A stretch of 64,000 nt of DNA from Scolanthus callimorphus (lineage: Eukaryota; Cnidaria; Anthozoa; Actiniaria; Edwardsiidae). How positions within the stretch are numbered: the first letter of the stretch is position 1; every line of letters begins with the position of its first letter. A model generated the notes under the pieces. That model had not been told where the DNA came from and did not search any database. It saw only the letters and a list, made by a program, of their open reading frames with translations. The position numbers and the translations under genes are program-made. This document shows positions 11,651 to 24,160 of this stretch, piece by piece. The stretch spans positions 7,360,251-7,424,250 of the forward strand of contig CM066924.1 in assembly GCA_033964015.1 (NCBI GenBank), in the 5' to 3' direction.

Positions 11651-11946
11651 AATGAAGTAAATGATTAACGATGGTGTTATCGTTTGTCAATGAGAGTATG
11701 ATTTGCTAATCGAATAATAATCATGACTCATACTAGACCAAATAATATAACAGCAGATATAGTCTGAGTAAGGAGAGCATATGTTGTGGTAAAAGTAGTA
11801 GTCAATTGAGCAAAAGCGTAGCCTTTCAATTTACGAAAATGTCCCCAGTGTGTGGCTAGGCAACGGCCGATTAGAACGGTGTGTGGCTGCCTTGGTAAAC
11901 TAACCAGTATTCCATGCCTAGTTCCAGAGTTAAGTATGTTTTATAT

Positions 11947-12249
11947 GGGCTGTTCCATTTTATATCTGTTATTACCTCACTATCGAGGAACTGGAATTTC
12001 CACCGGGCTAATAGTGTTTAGTGTTTCATCCAGGTGCCATAAATTTGACCCTAAAATTTCCACAGGGCCATTTATTTTATTCCAAAATTTACGTGGGCAT
12101 TTATTTGCAGATTTGGAATTTCCACAGTGGTTGCTTCAAATTTCCAACGGGTTGTAGAAAGTATGGAATTTCCACAGGGGTAGAACAATTTTTGAAAATA
12201 TGCAGTTCCTCGATATAGGGGGAGGTATGGCAATTTTTTGGGACAGCCC
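11947..12249. repeat. TIR element (303 bp)
   Basis: Ends GGGCTGT and ACAGCCC, with TATCGAGGAACTG and CAGTTCCTCGATA as a second inverted pair inside. The interior repeats GGAATTTCCACAGGG four times. Confidence 0.6.
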
Positions 12250-12465
12250 AATAAGATGCAAGATGTTGAAACTTGGCATGACGCTCCGGGACCCATTTAT
12301 TATTATACTATCAGTATTGCAGTTACAGTCAGAACTGTAGGTGACAGATTTGGGCGTCAATGAGTAAGCTTCTCAGCAATTTTGCAAACAACTATATTAG
12401 GGCAATAGTTACAGAGGTGGAACTTGTATGAGTAAAACGTCACCAGCATTAAATGTTTATATTTG

Positions 12466-12479
12466 GTTGCTATGGAAAC
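12466..12479 (+). promoter_or_regulatory. RFX X-box-like motif
   Basis: GTTGCTATGGAAAC, followed by ATCAT. One base from the symmetric X-box at 12808. Confidence 0.3.
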
Positions 12480-12807
12480 ATCATTTTATCTGTAGCTAAG
12501 TATCGTTTACAATTAACTTTCGATCAAAAACGGGGAAAACTTATGGTCGAACTTTTAACCCTAGATTCCTAATCTTCATGAATTTTTGCAGTTGATAGCT
12601 TCTTGTTTATTTTGTCCAGGGTTACGTGATAGATCGAAAAGAACTGTTTCTGTTAATTATGCAGGTGGTTTGCCTTAAGAAGAAGATATGTTGAAGGAAT
12701 CAACCCAGTAAAGGAAAATAATACGTTGAGGTCTTTCTGTTCCCCATTTTGCATCTTGTTGTTAAGTCCCACATTAGGAAAAATATGGGGTGGGTCCCTT
12801 TAATTAG

Positions 12808-12821
12808 GTTGCCATGGAAAC
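12808..12821 (+). promoter_or_regulatory. RFX X-box consensus motif
   Basis: GTTGCCATGGAAAC is a full X-box. No gene start is visible near it, so it is probably part of a repeat. Confidence 0.35.
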
Positions 12822-15635
12822 ATCAACTATCCAAATTTTTGCTAGTACTGCGGAATTAACATTGACGAGCAAACTTTTGTTGCTCTATTTTCTTATTTGA
12901 GATATTGGCAAAAGTATTTTCTGCACGCGTATGAGCCCCAAGCACCCTTGCAGGTGTAGCTAGTAAGATTAAAGCAAGGCTAGTAGGTACCATGAAGGGC
13001 GAGTAATTAATTATAGGATTAATTTGGGCATGATGGAATAATCTTGTTCCAGCCCGTTTAGGTGTTGAGAGAGACGCGTAGTAAAATGAGAATGTTTCGT
13101 CCTTGGTCATATTCGATGATATAATCGTTCTGCACCTCTAAACTGCCTTCGTTATATTATAATGTTATATAGAATATGGCGTACATAAGTTTTAGCTTTC
13201 TAGTAATATGCGTCTCAAACTACTAAGTGTCTGCGGTCTACGTTTCTCAGGGCATCAGCTGGGCTTACGACTGCGATGTAGTTGCTATTTGTAGAAAGAC
13301 ATGGGCGTCTCTTTGCTCTTAAGAAATTTCCTGTTGCCAGTGGAGACCTTGCACAAATATACTGTATGCTCGATAATCTGATTGATAGGTCCGTTGGTTA
13401 CGCATGTAGAGCACACTATATCTAGTCCAAGCCGTAGAAGGTACTATATAAAACGTGCTTCATATGTCTTGTTTTCCTTATGAGCAAGCTCTTTGATCAC
13501 TCACCGGCCTCAACGTCCATAAGACCGCCGAAATCTTATAAGCAAGTTCTTCATCTTAAGAACTGAAGAACCTCTGCATCGGGCATAGTCGAAGCATGGA
13601 AAGCATAGAGTCGGAATGTAACGAGAATGTGACGATGGCGAGTCAGGTCCAAAACCCTCTGCCACATAATACCGACTTTCAAATCTAACTGTCGTCTTTG
13701 TCAACTCTTTGAATTATATTTTTATGTAAATAACAAACTATTCATTTGTAAACAAATAAGTTTCGGCCTTTCTAGTTCCTTGTTTTTGTTCGAATATACG
13801 TAGCATGTTTTGTTTTCTTCAAGAAAGTTTTGAAAATAAACTGTGAAAATAAATACCCAAAAAAAACATAGAAAACTTTTACTTCTATTATAAACTGTCT
13901 CGAAATTTTTTTTTTTTTCACGTTTTTACGCTTCGTCTCTCTCTGCTTCTTTGTCCTCTCACCGGCTGCCTCGACTAGCTATGCTATTTGCAGGCGGTGT
14001 GCTGTCTTCGTAATATTTAAAAAATATATATATATAATAAAGTTGAAGTTGAAGTCCGTTGGCTTTGAAAGAAACGCCCCTTATAAATGACGTCATTAAT
14101 TTCACTAAACCCGCGTTTTGCTTGTTTCCTCTTTGGCATGCGCTTGCTAAATATTGCCTAAACGACTGCAGCGAGTCTCTAGTATGAGCTGCAAATTGTT
14201 AAAGAAATACGATTAAACTTAAAGGTATGGCTCCTATATATGAAATGAGATATGTGAATGTATAAAATCACCTTTACAGCTTCATAAAGATTTGAAATTG
14301 AATATACTCAAAAAGAGTATAATTAACAGCTAGTTAATGTTCGTCCAGTTTTAAATTTTGGAACGTTCCTTAGTGAGAGCCGTTGCCTCGTGATATTTAG
14401 GATTCTTAAAAATAATATATATGTAATTTTTTTTTCGGTGATGGCCCGAATGCGTATTATTGGGAAAATCACGAGTACTTAGGGGATTGCGATGCTAATA
14501 AGGACGTCACATCTTCATAATGAGAGTTGACAAGTTAAATAAGCAGTGGCGGATGCAGACCCTAGGAGGTCAATACTTTATTACATGCCGAGGTGAAGCT
14601 GGTTTTCATGGCAACATATATATATTTTTTCTAATAAAGCGGAAGGAATTGCAGTGGCAATTCCTTCGTGAAATTCATGAAGCTTTGTTACAAAATATCA
14701 ATTCAATCGGAGTACATACCACGAAAAGCCCTCTTGCAAAAGTAAAGGGTGCTCCCGGCGCAAATTAATTAATTAAATTACAAATTTTAGCTAATTTTGT
14801 TGAGAATCAAATTTTGAAAATAAAAAAATGTCAATATCAGCTTGAAAGCGAGTTCATAGCCACCTTTACTGCTAGAAACTGGATCGATATACAGATGAAG
14901 AATGGTGTCATGAGGTACAAAAATAAATAATAACAATCACGTTGGTGCGCGTGTCAGGGAAATTACTCGAATGTTAGGATTGTCATTAGAGAGTTTGTAC
15001 CAACACGTGACTACAAGCCCGGTAACTACGCAACATGAAACTTGGCATATGAGAACTTGGCTGTACTAAACAACAAAGTGGCTGTGTACCTATACCAACT
15101 GTCCCGAAATTTTCAGGGCTTTATCCTCAAATAAGCGCAAAATACCGAGAAGCGCAAATAGTCAATACAAAATGGGAGAGAGAAAACGTCATGGGATCCC
15201 CTTTTTGAGCCCATCTCCTTGAATTGACGATGTAAATTCAATAATTACGTATTAATATCCAATTTGTTTACCGGGTCTACCAGGTAAATTGGACTATTAC
15301 TAGTTTGGCCGAGAGAAATAAAATGATAAATAGAAACGGGGACTTGTCACCTGCAAAAATATCCTTACGACTTTAGATAAGTGGAAAGAGTGTGATTTTG
15401 ATACATTTACTGTGACATACATTTTTTTAATGCGAAGTTGAGGAGAAGTGCACAGTCCTTAACAGTATAATCACCTCCATACAGAAAACTGAAATGTCAG
15501 TCAAGTATACAAGATTTTACTACTGTTACAGAGGATATGATGATTTCCTATAATAGAATACAATACAGAAACTTTATTTCACAAGACTTTTATAGTAACC
15601 ATACAAGTAGGTTTCTAACTTATGGTCCTCGAGTG

Positions 15636-15849
15636 CGGGCTTATCTTGGTCCAGTGGCGTAAGTAGGCCTGCCTTACAAATTGCAATAAGTAATCAGCTC
15701 ATAATCATATAGGACATAATCCGTTATACACTCAATTGTAATTGCCTTTTGGAACAATGGGAGCTGAGTATACTTCTGTACTAAGGGAAAATATAATTGG
15801 TGTGTTGGAAGGCAGGCCTACACGCCACTGGAACCAAGAAAGCCCCGCC
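15636..15849. repeat. Foldback element
   Basis: CCAGTGGCGT and AGTAGGCCTGCC on the left return as GGCAGGCCTACACGCCACTGG at 15811-15831, with CTTGGT / ACCAAG outside them. Related in style to the CAGGGGCGTAGCC element at 28804. Confidence 0.6.
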
Positions 15850-16020
15850 GAAACGGAGATACGGCTTAAGTCAGCCCAATCTTAGAACCAGTGGGGTGCA
15901 AGTCTGAAGTCCGAAATGACCGAAAATATGATTGACATACCTATAAATACTAAATTCATAATATCTTTGAGGATCAAGTTTAAAACATTTCATTTCATTT
16001 TATTTGTATTTTATCAAACA

Positions 16021-16735
16021 ACCCGGCATAGAAAATCAAAGCTGGCTCAAGCTTTGGTCAACAGAAGTTACACTACACCTAGCCTTACTAGAAATTTTAA
16101 GGCAGGATAACAACCAGGCACAAGAAAATTAGTGCTGGCCCAGACTTTTGAAGAAATTGAAGTCTGGCTAACAACCCGGTATAAACATTCCACCGGCCCT
16201 AGCCTTACTAGAAATTGTTAAGGCTGGATAACAACCCGGCACAAGAAAATTAGTGCTGGCCCAGACTTTAAGAAATTGAAGTCTGTCTAACAACCCGGTA
16301 TAAAAATTCCACCGGCCCTAGCCTTACTAGAAATTGTTAAGGCTGGATAACAACCCGGCAGAAGAAAATTAGTGCTGGCCCAGACTTTAAGAAATTGAAG
16401 TCTGTCTAACAAGCCGGTATAAAAATTCCACCGGCCCTAGCCTTACTAGAAATTGGTAAGGAGGATAACGAACCCGGCACAAGAAAATTAGTGCTGGCCC
16501 AGACTTTTGAAGAAATTGAAGTCTGGCTAACAACCCGGTATAAAAATTACACCGGTCCTAGCCTTACTAGAGATTGCTAAGGCAGGATAAGAACCCGGCA
16601 CCATAAAAATTATTGCCGGCCCAGTCCTTGATGAATTGGAGGCTGGCTAACAACCCGGTAGAAAATTTACACTGGCCCAAACCTTAGAAATTGTAAGGCT
16701 GGATGGCATCCCGGCGTAGAAAATGAGCCGGCAGA
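16021..16735 (+). repeat. 119-121-bp tandem satellite with paired hairpins
   Basis: Five full units (starting 16081, 16200, 16320, 16439, 16560) and decayed ends. Each unit has two dyads, AGCCTTA..TAAGGCT and CAGACTT..AAGTCTG, each followed by a conserved AACAACCCGG linker. Confidence 0.85.
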
Positions 16736-17364
16736 TTTAAAAAGTGCTGGAAGATTATGTAAGATACATAATGGTTATAAAGCAAACATAATGCAGTCAA
16801 AGAACAATTAACAAGTACAGTTTATTGAATTCATATTATTATTGTGTATCCGGGGAGGCAGAGAATATTAACTACCATGGTACCTAAAAATACAAAGTAA
16901 AATTTAGCAAGAAAGAAGGACATTTTAAAAATACAAGGGATGAAAACTACAGGCAGGAGATGACTAAAGTTAAACGGCGAAGGAAAGCGACGGGAAGCGA
17001 ACTCTGCGTGTTATACGCATGAAGAAATATGCAAATCCGAACGAGTAGCAATGGACTAGAAATTACCGACAGATACAGTATTAACTTGTACAAGCGTTGT
17101 ATAAGCAAGGCATGGAAGTAGGACCATTAGATACAAAGGTAGCATATAAATCACTTCAGGTAAAACTGAACAGTAGTGCAGTAAACTTAACTTGTTAACT
17201 TACTTATGAGTTTTGCTTCGCAAGATCGGGAGACTCGAGGTAAACATTTCCAGGATGGGAAAAATCTCGCTTTCTCTCTGTAGTATGAAGATCCGTACAG
17301 CATACAGTATGACAAAACTCCGCTCTTCTAGGGAATAATGGTGCTGCAACTCAGTGGCAATACT

Positions 17365-17535
17365 GGCGATCAAACTTCACTCTCGAACTTTATGTCAAAC
17401 TGGTCGAAGGCAGAATGATAAGATGGCAGGAACGCAGGATTAAGTACTAGCGTGGTCATGTGATGCCCTTTGGTCACGTGGTGATGATTTTAATCGATCT
17501 TTCGCCATTCTAATTAATTATACGCAATGAGAATA
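17365..17535 (+). repeat. Right half of the GTATAA TIR element
   Basis: Nearly identical to 10658-10828, ending in GCAATGAGAATA. The adjoining upstream 18 bases (17329-17347, GAATAATGGTGCTGCAAC) are the reverse complement of bases in the 10630-10650 part of copy 1, so a piece has been inverted. Confidence 0.7.
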
Positions 17536-17599
17536 GCAATGTACTAATCTTCAGCTGCTACACTGCAATTTGCAAGCTAAATAGGCAGAGCTTTCATTG

Positions 17600-18233
17600 G
17601 GCAATTCCAGAAAATAAAGGTACCCCCCCCCCCCCCCCACGGGCGGCATTTGGAAATTCCGAATGGATGGGTGGGGGGGAGGCTTAAGAGCTCGGAATTC
17701 TGATTGCAAGGGGGTTTTCGAAGCTGGATTTCTTGTCACAAGGGGGGTCTGAAGATGCCCAACTTCTGAAGGAGTTCGCTGTTCTTCAGTCTGCTAAAAT
17801 AGCATTTTTCAGAAAGAAAGAACGTCATTTTTCAGAAAGAAAAGAACGTCATGAATGCCGGTGTTATTTTCTTCTTCAAAATCAAACTATCATGCTCTGT
17901 ATAATATTCTGAAACAAGATTATGCGCTTTTTGTGTTTTCTTCACTTTGCAAATTTAATAAATTCCCGCAACAACCCCCGTAACTTTTGCCTTTTTCTCC
18001 GCAACGTTTCTCTCTCGCAAATTTGTACTTTTTCTCGCAATAACAAACAAGGTGGTGATTATTTGGATTCCGGAGGGGAGGGGGTAAAAGTTGACATTTC
18101 TGAAGGGGAGGGGGTTTAACCTGCCCGGAATTCTATATGCATGGGGGGGTAAACCATTTTGGAAATTCTGGATGCATGGGGGGGTCGAAACTAGTGCCGC
18201 CCGTGGGGTGGTACGGATATTTCTGGAATTGCC
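17600..18233. repeat. Foldback TIR element of the poly-C family
   Basis: Ends GGCAATTCCAGAAAATA and its near-complement, flanked by CATTG (17595-17599, 18234-18238). The arms carry C16 (17623-17638) and G runs; the centre is non-coding. Same end sequence as the units amplified at 24161-25800. Confidence 0.75.
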
Positions 18234-18425
18234 CATTGGCTCACAAGTATACTCTTAAATCAACTTCGTCCCACGCACTTAGATTTCGAGATATCATCTT
18301 GGATATTTTCCAATTATGTTCACTGTCATCTATTGATATTCGGACCCTCTTTATTGCTCCCCCGAACAGTCTGATTCTGGACATTGGTTATGCTAATCAA
18401 CTCAGCTAAAAGACACGAAATTTAA

Positions 18426-18816
18426 AGGGGCAGTGTCACGATTTTGAGGCACATTTAGGTTGCTTAAATGTAGTCAAATTCAAACGAAATGAGCAAAATA
18501 ATCATCTAGGTTTGTTAAATAACCTTTCAACTGCTAGATGAGCACAAATTTAGAGTATTTTCGAGTGTTATCGAGCGGATCGAATTGAATTACGAAATGA
18601 CATTTTTGATTTCTGTTTAGGCTGAACAGTTTTCAAACTTGGAAATTTGATAGCGAAAGCTATAAACTTACGTAAAATGATGCCTATATAATGCAAGTTT
18701 CAGTTCCTTTTTCTTATAACACTAAATAATAGTATAATGTAGGATTCTGAGATGTTTATGTAGATCACTGGTCTTATTTTATAACATTTTGTGGAAACAG
18801 CCGTGACACAGCCCCT
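18426..18816. repeat. TTAA-flanked TIR element (piggyBac-like MITE)
   Basis: 391 bp with 15-bp ends AGGGGCAGTGTCACG / CGTGACACAGCCCCT, one mismatch, and TTAA at both borders (18422-18425, 18817-18820). TTAA target sites are the hallmark of piggyBac-type transposition. No transposase. Confidence 0.8.
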
Positions 18817-18910
18817 TTAAGTTAGAGGACGTTAGTACTTTCTGTGGCTACGAAACTTGCAGAATTGTATAGCATTTTTACTTTGTCAAGCTATAGGCAT
18901 TTTACAAACT

Positions 18911-19115
18911 CAGTGCTCGAAATTAAGAAATAATCGTAGTCGTAATTTTACGCCTTGTACCAACAGTACTGGTGTAATTCGTCAAAATCTAGGCCTAAAT
19001 CCACTAGGAGAAGACTGTAAAAACTTAGTCTAAAAAGTTAAGTCTAAAAAGTTAGGCGTAAAATGAAATTTTATAGGCGTATTTACGCCTGTATCGGGCA
19101 CAATTTCGAGCCCTG
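18911..19115. repeat. Small TIR element with CAG(G)GCTCGAAATT ends
   Basis: Ends CAGTGCTCGAAATTAA and AATTTCGAGCCCTG, flanked by AAACT on both sides. The end sequence resembles hAT termini, though the flanking repeat is five bases and not eight. Confidence 0.6.
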
Positions 19116-19544
19116 AAACTACAAGCTACAACAGGAGTCCATTACTAGGAGTGACGTGCTTTCATAATACGACTGTCGGCCGCTAGTGTAGAATGTGTGC
19201 TATTTTTAGCATTTTTGCCAACGAGCAGCCGAGCCAAGAGGCGAGTTCAGAGTGGTGTAACCACTAGCCAATCAAAGAACCAGGATTTCGAAAGAGCATT
19301 ATTATTCAAGGGGTAACCAAATACTTAGCACTATCTGTAACAGAAGAGAAATCTACTATTTGACCCCTGGTCCACTTCTGAAGTGCGCCCGTGTAGCAAA
19401 CGCCGCGATGCTGTGTTTCAGTTCTCGCGCTGTTATTATTACACAATATGCTATCAATATGCATATGCTCATGGAAATGCAACCTTTACATGTATGAAAT
19501 CAGAGGTAGATATTTGCCTCTAAAGTGACCTAGTCGGCCAAATG

Positions 19545-19631
19545 TAGCCTGAGTATCAGGACCCTCCCCCCCTGCTCGAATCCTCTCTCATTTCTCACAG
19601 AAAAATAAAATTCCGCCTGATACTCAGGCTA
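19545..19631. repeat. 87-bp TIR element with 9-bp target duplication
   Basis: Ends TAGCCTGAGTATCAGG and CCTGATACTCAGGCTA, flanked by GGCCAAATG on both sides (19536-19544, 19632-19640). The sister duplication lacks this insert. Confidence 0.8.
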
Positions 19632-20011
19632 GGCCAAATGAAATTAGGGCAGCAGTGAGTCAGAGGAACTCATTGTCAAAAGGGCAAAACATGATTCACT
19701 GTTTGTATTGCTCGTTGGCACTTTTAGCGAGAGCTACAACTAGTAATATTTAATATTGATGCTTGAATATTGGAATTATAACTGGATATAGTTTAAAATA
19801 TCAGGGCTTTCTTAAAAGACGTGCGGACGAGAAACTGTTCCGAAGTCATAAATGCACTTGTTATCAAAAGTGATCACTATTGAGACATTGAGACACGCAC
19901 GCCTCCAGGACTGTCCAGTTCTTGAAGTCACCTTCAAAGAATTTAATGAAGAAAAGGCAGCCCTTCATTGTTCAATTTAGTTTTCTCATTAGTTGCAATA
20001 AAAGAGATCAT

Positions 20012-20381
20012 TCAAAGTCTAGTGGTGAGGATGTAGATGCCGCTCGAGTTGGTCTAATCGAGCGGCGCAAAGCATCAAGAAAGTCTTGCTTGAGGAACGT
20101 CAAGAGCAGCGGATTGCAGAGCGACGAGAGGTACCTCAACATACCGTGGTATGAAGGAGAACTATCAAAGAATGGAGGGTATTGATGTTGTGATGAAAAT
20201 CATATAGAAAGACCCCAACATGAAGACGATTATCATCGCAAGGAAAATCATGAGAATTTTTCTCTCTGAAGCGATGCGTTGCCAGTGGCAACGTTGCTCT
20301 GTTGCATGTGCTCTACCTGGGGTCCCCGGATACGTGGCTCTTCTCTGGTTGTGCTTTATGAAATTGGCGGTGTAATTAGCC
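20012..20381 (-). pseudogene. Rhodopsin-class GPCR pseudogene, copy 1 (C-terminal third)
   Basis: Minus-strand remnant of the receptor seen better at 52930-53891. It covers the third intracellular loop, TM6 and the tail (complement of the region with arginine/glutamine-rich RQRQ, then ILMIFLAM). It has lost about 21 bases near 20205 and carries further indels, and the homology stops at 20381 inside TM5, where a repeat module begins. It is not able to make a receptor. Most diverged of the three copies. Confidence 0.75.
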
Positions 20382-20830
20382 CGATTATCTCGGCGTATCT
20401 CTTGCTGTTTATTACCTAATTATAGTTGTTGGTCCAAAGTAGTCAATTTGGAGACAGGGGAAGTCTTCCTCTAATATTTCATGTACTCGTGCTGAGGCAG
20501 GGCGTTTATCTCGTCTGCACTACCTGATTGATGTAATAATTGGTTGATCATTTGCAACTTAAAGCCGCTCGCATCCGTTCAGACGCTTTCTTCGCAGGAT
20601 TGTCTTCAATTCTGATATTTTAATTTCGTCGCTTTCATCGATTTTTTTCATACGAACGCCTTCATACGAACAGTCTTTTATAAGCTACTTTCGCTGCGAC
20701 TCTTGAGCAAACGGACTTAGAATTAACTGTCACGGTACCCTCTTGTTTGTTACTTTTCTGTTCGCCAATCCATTTTCCATTCCTTTTTTAAACGTTTTTT
20801 TTATTACTTGAGGGATTCGTTAAAACTATA
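20382..20830 (+). repeat. Dispersed repeat module A, copy 1
   Basis: ATCTCGGCGTATCTCTTGCT through CTTTCATCGATTTTTTTCATACG to ACTTGAGGGATTCG. Other copies are at 36627-36830 and 62168-62600. Two of the three lie directly beside a GPCR remnant. Confidence 0.75.
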
Positions 20831-20929
20831 AGTCTTCTTGATTACCGCTTGTTTTATTGTTACTACTTGACTTCTATTTTACTTTACTATTTTACATGCC
20901 ATTTTACCCGCAAGTAGCACTACGGCTAA

Positions 20930-21340
20930 TCGAGGCGGGTGACTTACATAATGTATACATTACAACTTGATGTTGAAGGGTTTCCAGCCCGCCAATGAGA
21001 GCCGAACCAATTCAGAAATACTTAGCAGTCACACAATTGCTCTCGAATTTGATTGGACCCCCTTGCCACTAACACAGCTCCCCCCCGCCCAAGTTTGGTT
21101 GTCTGAGCTTCACCTTGGTTTACCTGTGTGGGCAGGCAGACACGGACGCGCCTGCGATTTAAACATGGGAATACCGCTGAACCATGAAAAATGAAGTCGA
21201 TCGTATACCTGAGTTCTACTTTGAGCTATTGTATTCTTCCTTGTGATACCTATGGTGCTCCACTCTGCGGCCTTCGCTATTGAGCTATTGTATTCTTCCT
21301 TGTGATACCTATGGTGCTCCACTCTGCGGCCTTCGACAGC
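20930..21340 (+). repeat. Dispersed repeat module B, copy 1, with 59-bp tandem duplication
   Basis: GCGGGTGACTTACATAATGT through CACCTTGGTTTACCTGTGTG to TATGGTGCTCCACTCTGCGG. A 59-bp stretch ending in CTGCGGCCTTCG is duplicated in tandem at 21223-21340. Other copies: 63690-64000 (same strand) and 36880-37060 (inverted). Confidence 0.75.
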
Positions 21341-23010
21341 TAAAGAGCTCCGCTATTATAACTTTCTTTTAAAAAGTTTTCAAATATTGGAGGGATATGT
21401 TTTGTCAACGCAGACATTTATGCACGCTGTACTTTTAGCGCCGTCACATCCCTGCATGGTACACAAAGCATGCCACGAGAGATGCAAGGGCAATAATGCC
21501 GTCACATCCCTGCATGGTACAGGCCGATTCCAGCTGACGTCATTGTTTAAACAGAGCTAGAGAAATTGAGCTCGATATTTGTATTGTGAGCACGTGAGGC
21601 GAAGTTCAACTTACAGAAAATGTATGGACTAATGAGTACTTTGACCTCCAGTTTTCATGAACTTAGCGGGCGGGCAGGAGGCAATATTTTTAACTTGTCT
21701 TCATTGACTTCAGTCTGTAAGGCGTTTCCCTCCCTGGAAACATATACGTTCAGCTTGGTCTTTTGAGTTTTATTAAAAAACGACCTACACTAACTGCCTT
21801 GAGGTTTAATTATGTCTAATCTCACTAAGTGATTTTTTCCCACAACAATGGTTCCTAACCGCTTGACATTAGCCGGTACACAACCTAAGGTCGACATCGG
21901 ATTGAAACACCGCCTTGATCAAGCACTCTAAGAGCCAATGATAATGCAGAGATTAGCATATTGACTCTACCGATGAGATATTTAGCAACCACAAGCCCTA
22001 CACCTAAAAACCCTAGCCACACAAACAAGCCATCAGACTTGCCGCTCGCAACCCAACCGAAGACAAACAAAGCTAAAACGCAATCGTCCTTCCTTAACAA
22101 TCCGAACCGGTCTTGCACGAAAAGCTTTTACAACTTCTTTTAATAGCATAATCATGGCCTGCAACATGGATCTCTACAAGAAGCCATTCCCGCTATATGC
22201 TCTCTGAAATGACGGAAGAGAGCGAACTTGCAACCGCTGGCACTGCCGCAGTCGCTTCACAAAATGCCACCCCACGTTATCCGAAGACCAAGATAACATA
22301 CATACAGCTGTATACACATTCTTCTCACCCTCTTACGGAGCGCACGGACACCAATTTGTGCTGTTCGCACTCTTCTCTGTAAAGAGTTTAAGTTATATGA
22401 GACTCAATAGAAACGGAAGTAGTATAGGAAGGACCGAATTAGCCGTTTTTTGCAGGGAATATATAATGAGCGTTGCGGTTCAATTAATGAGCGTCACCAC
22501 GCGGAATTAATGAGCTTTGCGGTTTATTGTTGACACGGGAGTTCTTTTCTTCTTTACTGCGGAGGAATACATTAAGATTGCTTACACAGGTGTCCTTTTG
22601 TTCTTTACTGTGGTTGAATTAATGAGATATAATATATAAAATTGGGATTGTAAAGCGCTTAAATATTAAACAGACGTTTCGTGGCTCCTGCTCGCGCATA
22701 TTTTATCCGTTACACTGATGAATTTTATATGTTTTATCTACACACCATTAGCGCCACGCAGTCTATGCTATATATTAGCATCTTCCTTACATAGCATAGG
22801 AAAAAAAAGTACGTTAAAATTCTCTATTATTATTTCTTTGTCAATTGTCTCATTACATTATACATTACATTGTCGCTTAATTAGCTATAAAACATCAAGA
22901 AAAAAATACATGAAATGGATCAATTCTATAAATGTCCCTTCTAAGATTAATATATAGATTTAGGCACTGCCTAAAAGCGGAGCTCCCAATCACCAATCCC
23001 ACTGATATTA
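21341..23010. other. No gene recognised
   Basis: A 21-base word, GCCGTCACATCCCTGCATGG plus TAC context, occurs twice near 21440 and 21500. GCCGATTCCAGCTGACGTC at 21523 recurs at 51776. From 22450 the phrase AATTAATGAGCG / AATTAATGAGCTTTGCGG is iterated. Open frames here are short and low complexity. Confidence 0.45.
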
Positions 23011-23012
23011 AT

Positions 23013-23210
23013 AATGGGTATTTCCAGAAAATATATGTGCCCTGGGGATGGGCAACACTAGTTGTTGACCCCCGTGCATCCAGTATTTCCAAAATGTGTT
23101 ACCCCCATGCATACAGAATGTGTTACCCCCATGCATATAGAATGCATAGAATGCCTGAGAGGTTAAACTAGCTTACAGCTTTGAACCCCCCCCCCCCCCC
23201 CCCCCCAGTT
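23013..23210 (+). repeat. Diverged copy of the poly-C TIR family
   Basis: Carries TTTCCAGAAAATATATGTGCCC, GACCCCCGTGCATCCAG and ATGCCTGAGAGGTTAA, then a C21 run (23186-23206). No right end seen. Confidence 0.65.
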
Positions 23211-23441
23211 GGTACTAAGTTGTCAGGCCTGTTTTGAATCACCCGATTACAATTGGAGGCTCTAACCATGTAGGAATTATATTATTCTTCAATGGGGTTG
23301 TGGGGGCATTCTTCCCAAGAAAATTGTTCACATTTCAATTTTACAATATGACTGGAAATGTAACAGAACTTAGAACAAGTTAGTTGCATCCTCCTCATTC
23401 GTCGGAAAGATGTGTGTATCCCCTAAGAATTTCACCTGCCC

Positions 23442-23442
<1 letters not shown>

Positions 23443-23473
<31 letters not shown>
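23443..23473 (+). repeat. C31 homopolymer
   Basis: Uninterrupted run of 31 C. Other long C runs: 17623 (16), 23186 (21), 29086 (25), and one per unit in the 24.2-25.8 kb array. Confidence 0.9.
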
Positions 23474-24160
23474 ATATAAATGGAATGTAGCCTTAGATGC
23501 TAGTTTGTACTACAGATACAAGTCAAGCAATAGTGAAGACGGTAAAATTGTTATCTAAAGCATTGAAAATTATGTCAAACACAAATGGAAACCAATATAC
23601 CACTGACAATGAAAAGACACATTTTTCAATCCCCATGGGTTATGCCTAGACTTCCTCAAAGTCCTTCAAATTTTTGCTTGCTTGTATCCTATGAGAGGTT
23701 GACTTTGAGCAAGTCTAGGGTTTGCCTGATAAACACATAGGGGTAAATTTTAGACTGAAGTATACCATTTGGCAAAGCATGGAATATGTAAGATTTTACT
23801 ACTTTGAGTAACTTTGTAATTCTCAATGTGTGTTCTTAAGTTAAAAATTATCAAAGAGAAATGGAAACCTTTCCAACATTCTCTAACGTACTTCTTTCTG
23901 TGCCCATCGCTCTGAGTCCCCTCCATGGGTAGTCACTGCACTATGGGCCGGCTACACCATATTGAGTCAGCGGATTTCCATCAAGGGGCTCTATACTGTG
24001 TTATTTAGATGCTAGTTTTAACAATAGATCCAAGCCAAGCAATAGTGAAGTTGGATAATTCTTTATCAAAAGCACAATGGAAACCATTATACGACCAAGA
24101 GGGAAAAATACAAAATTTTCAATCCCCATGGATTATACACTGCCTGATAACCCATCATGG

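Larger units (their letters stand above)
12250..15600. other. Long AT-rich stretch without a recognisable gene
   Basis: Only short chance reading frames. Contents: two RFX X-box-like 14-mers (12466, 12808), T-rich and (TA)n tracts near 13905-14035. The open frame at 14520-14768 is not like any protein I know and is bounded by AT-rich repeats. Confidence 0.5.
19217..20381. repeat. Segmental duplication, copy 1 (sister at 51801-53340)
   Basis: Begins GCCAACGAGCAGCCGAGCC and runs through the GPCR remnant. The sister copy has the same order with indels. The two copies carry different inserted elements at nearly the same point (see 19545-19631 and 52349-52518). Confidence 0.75.
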
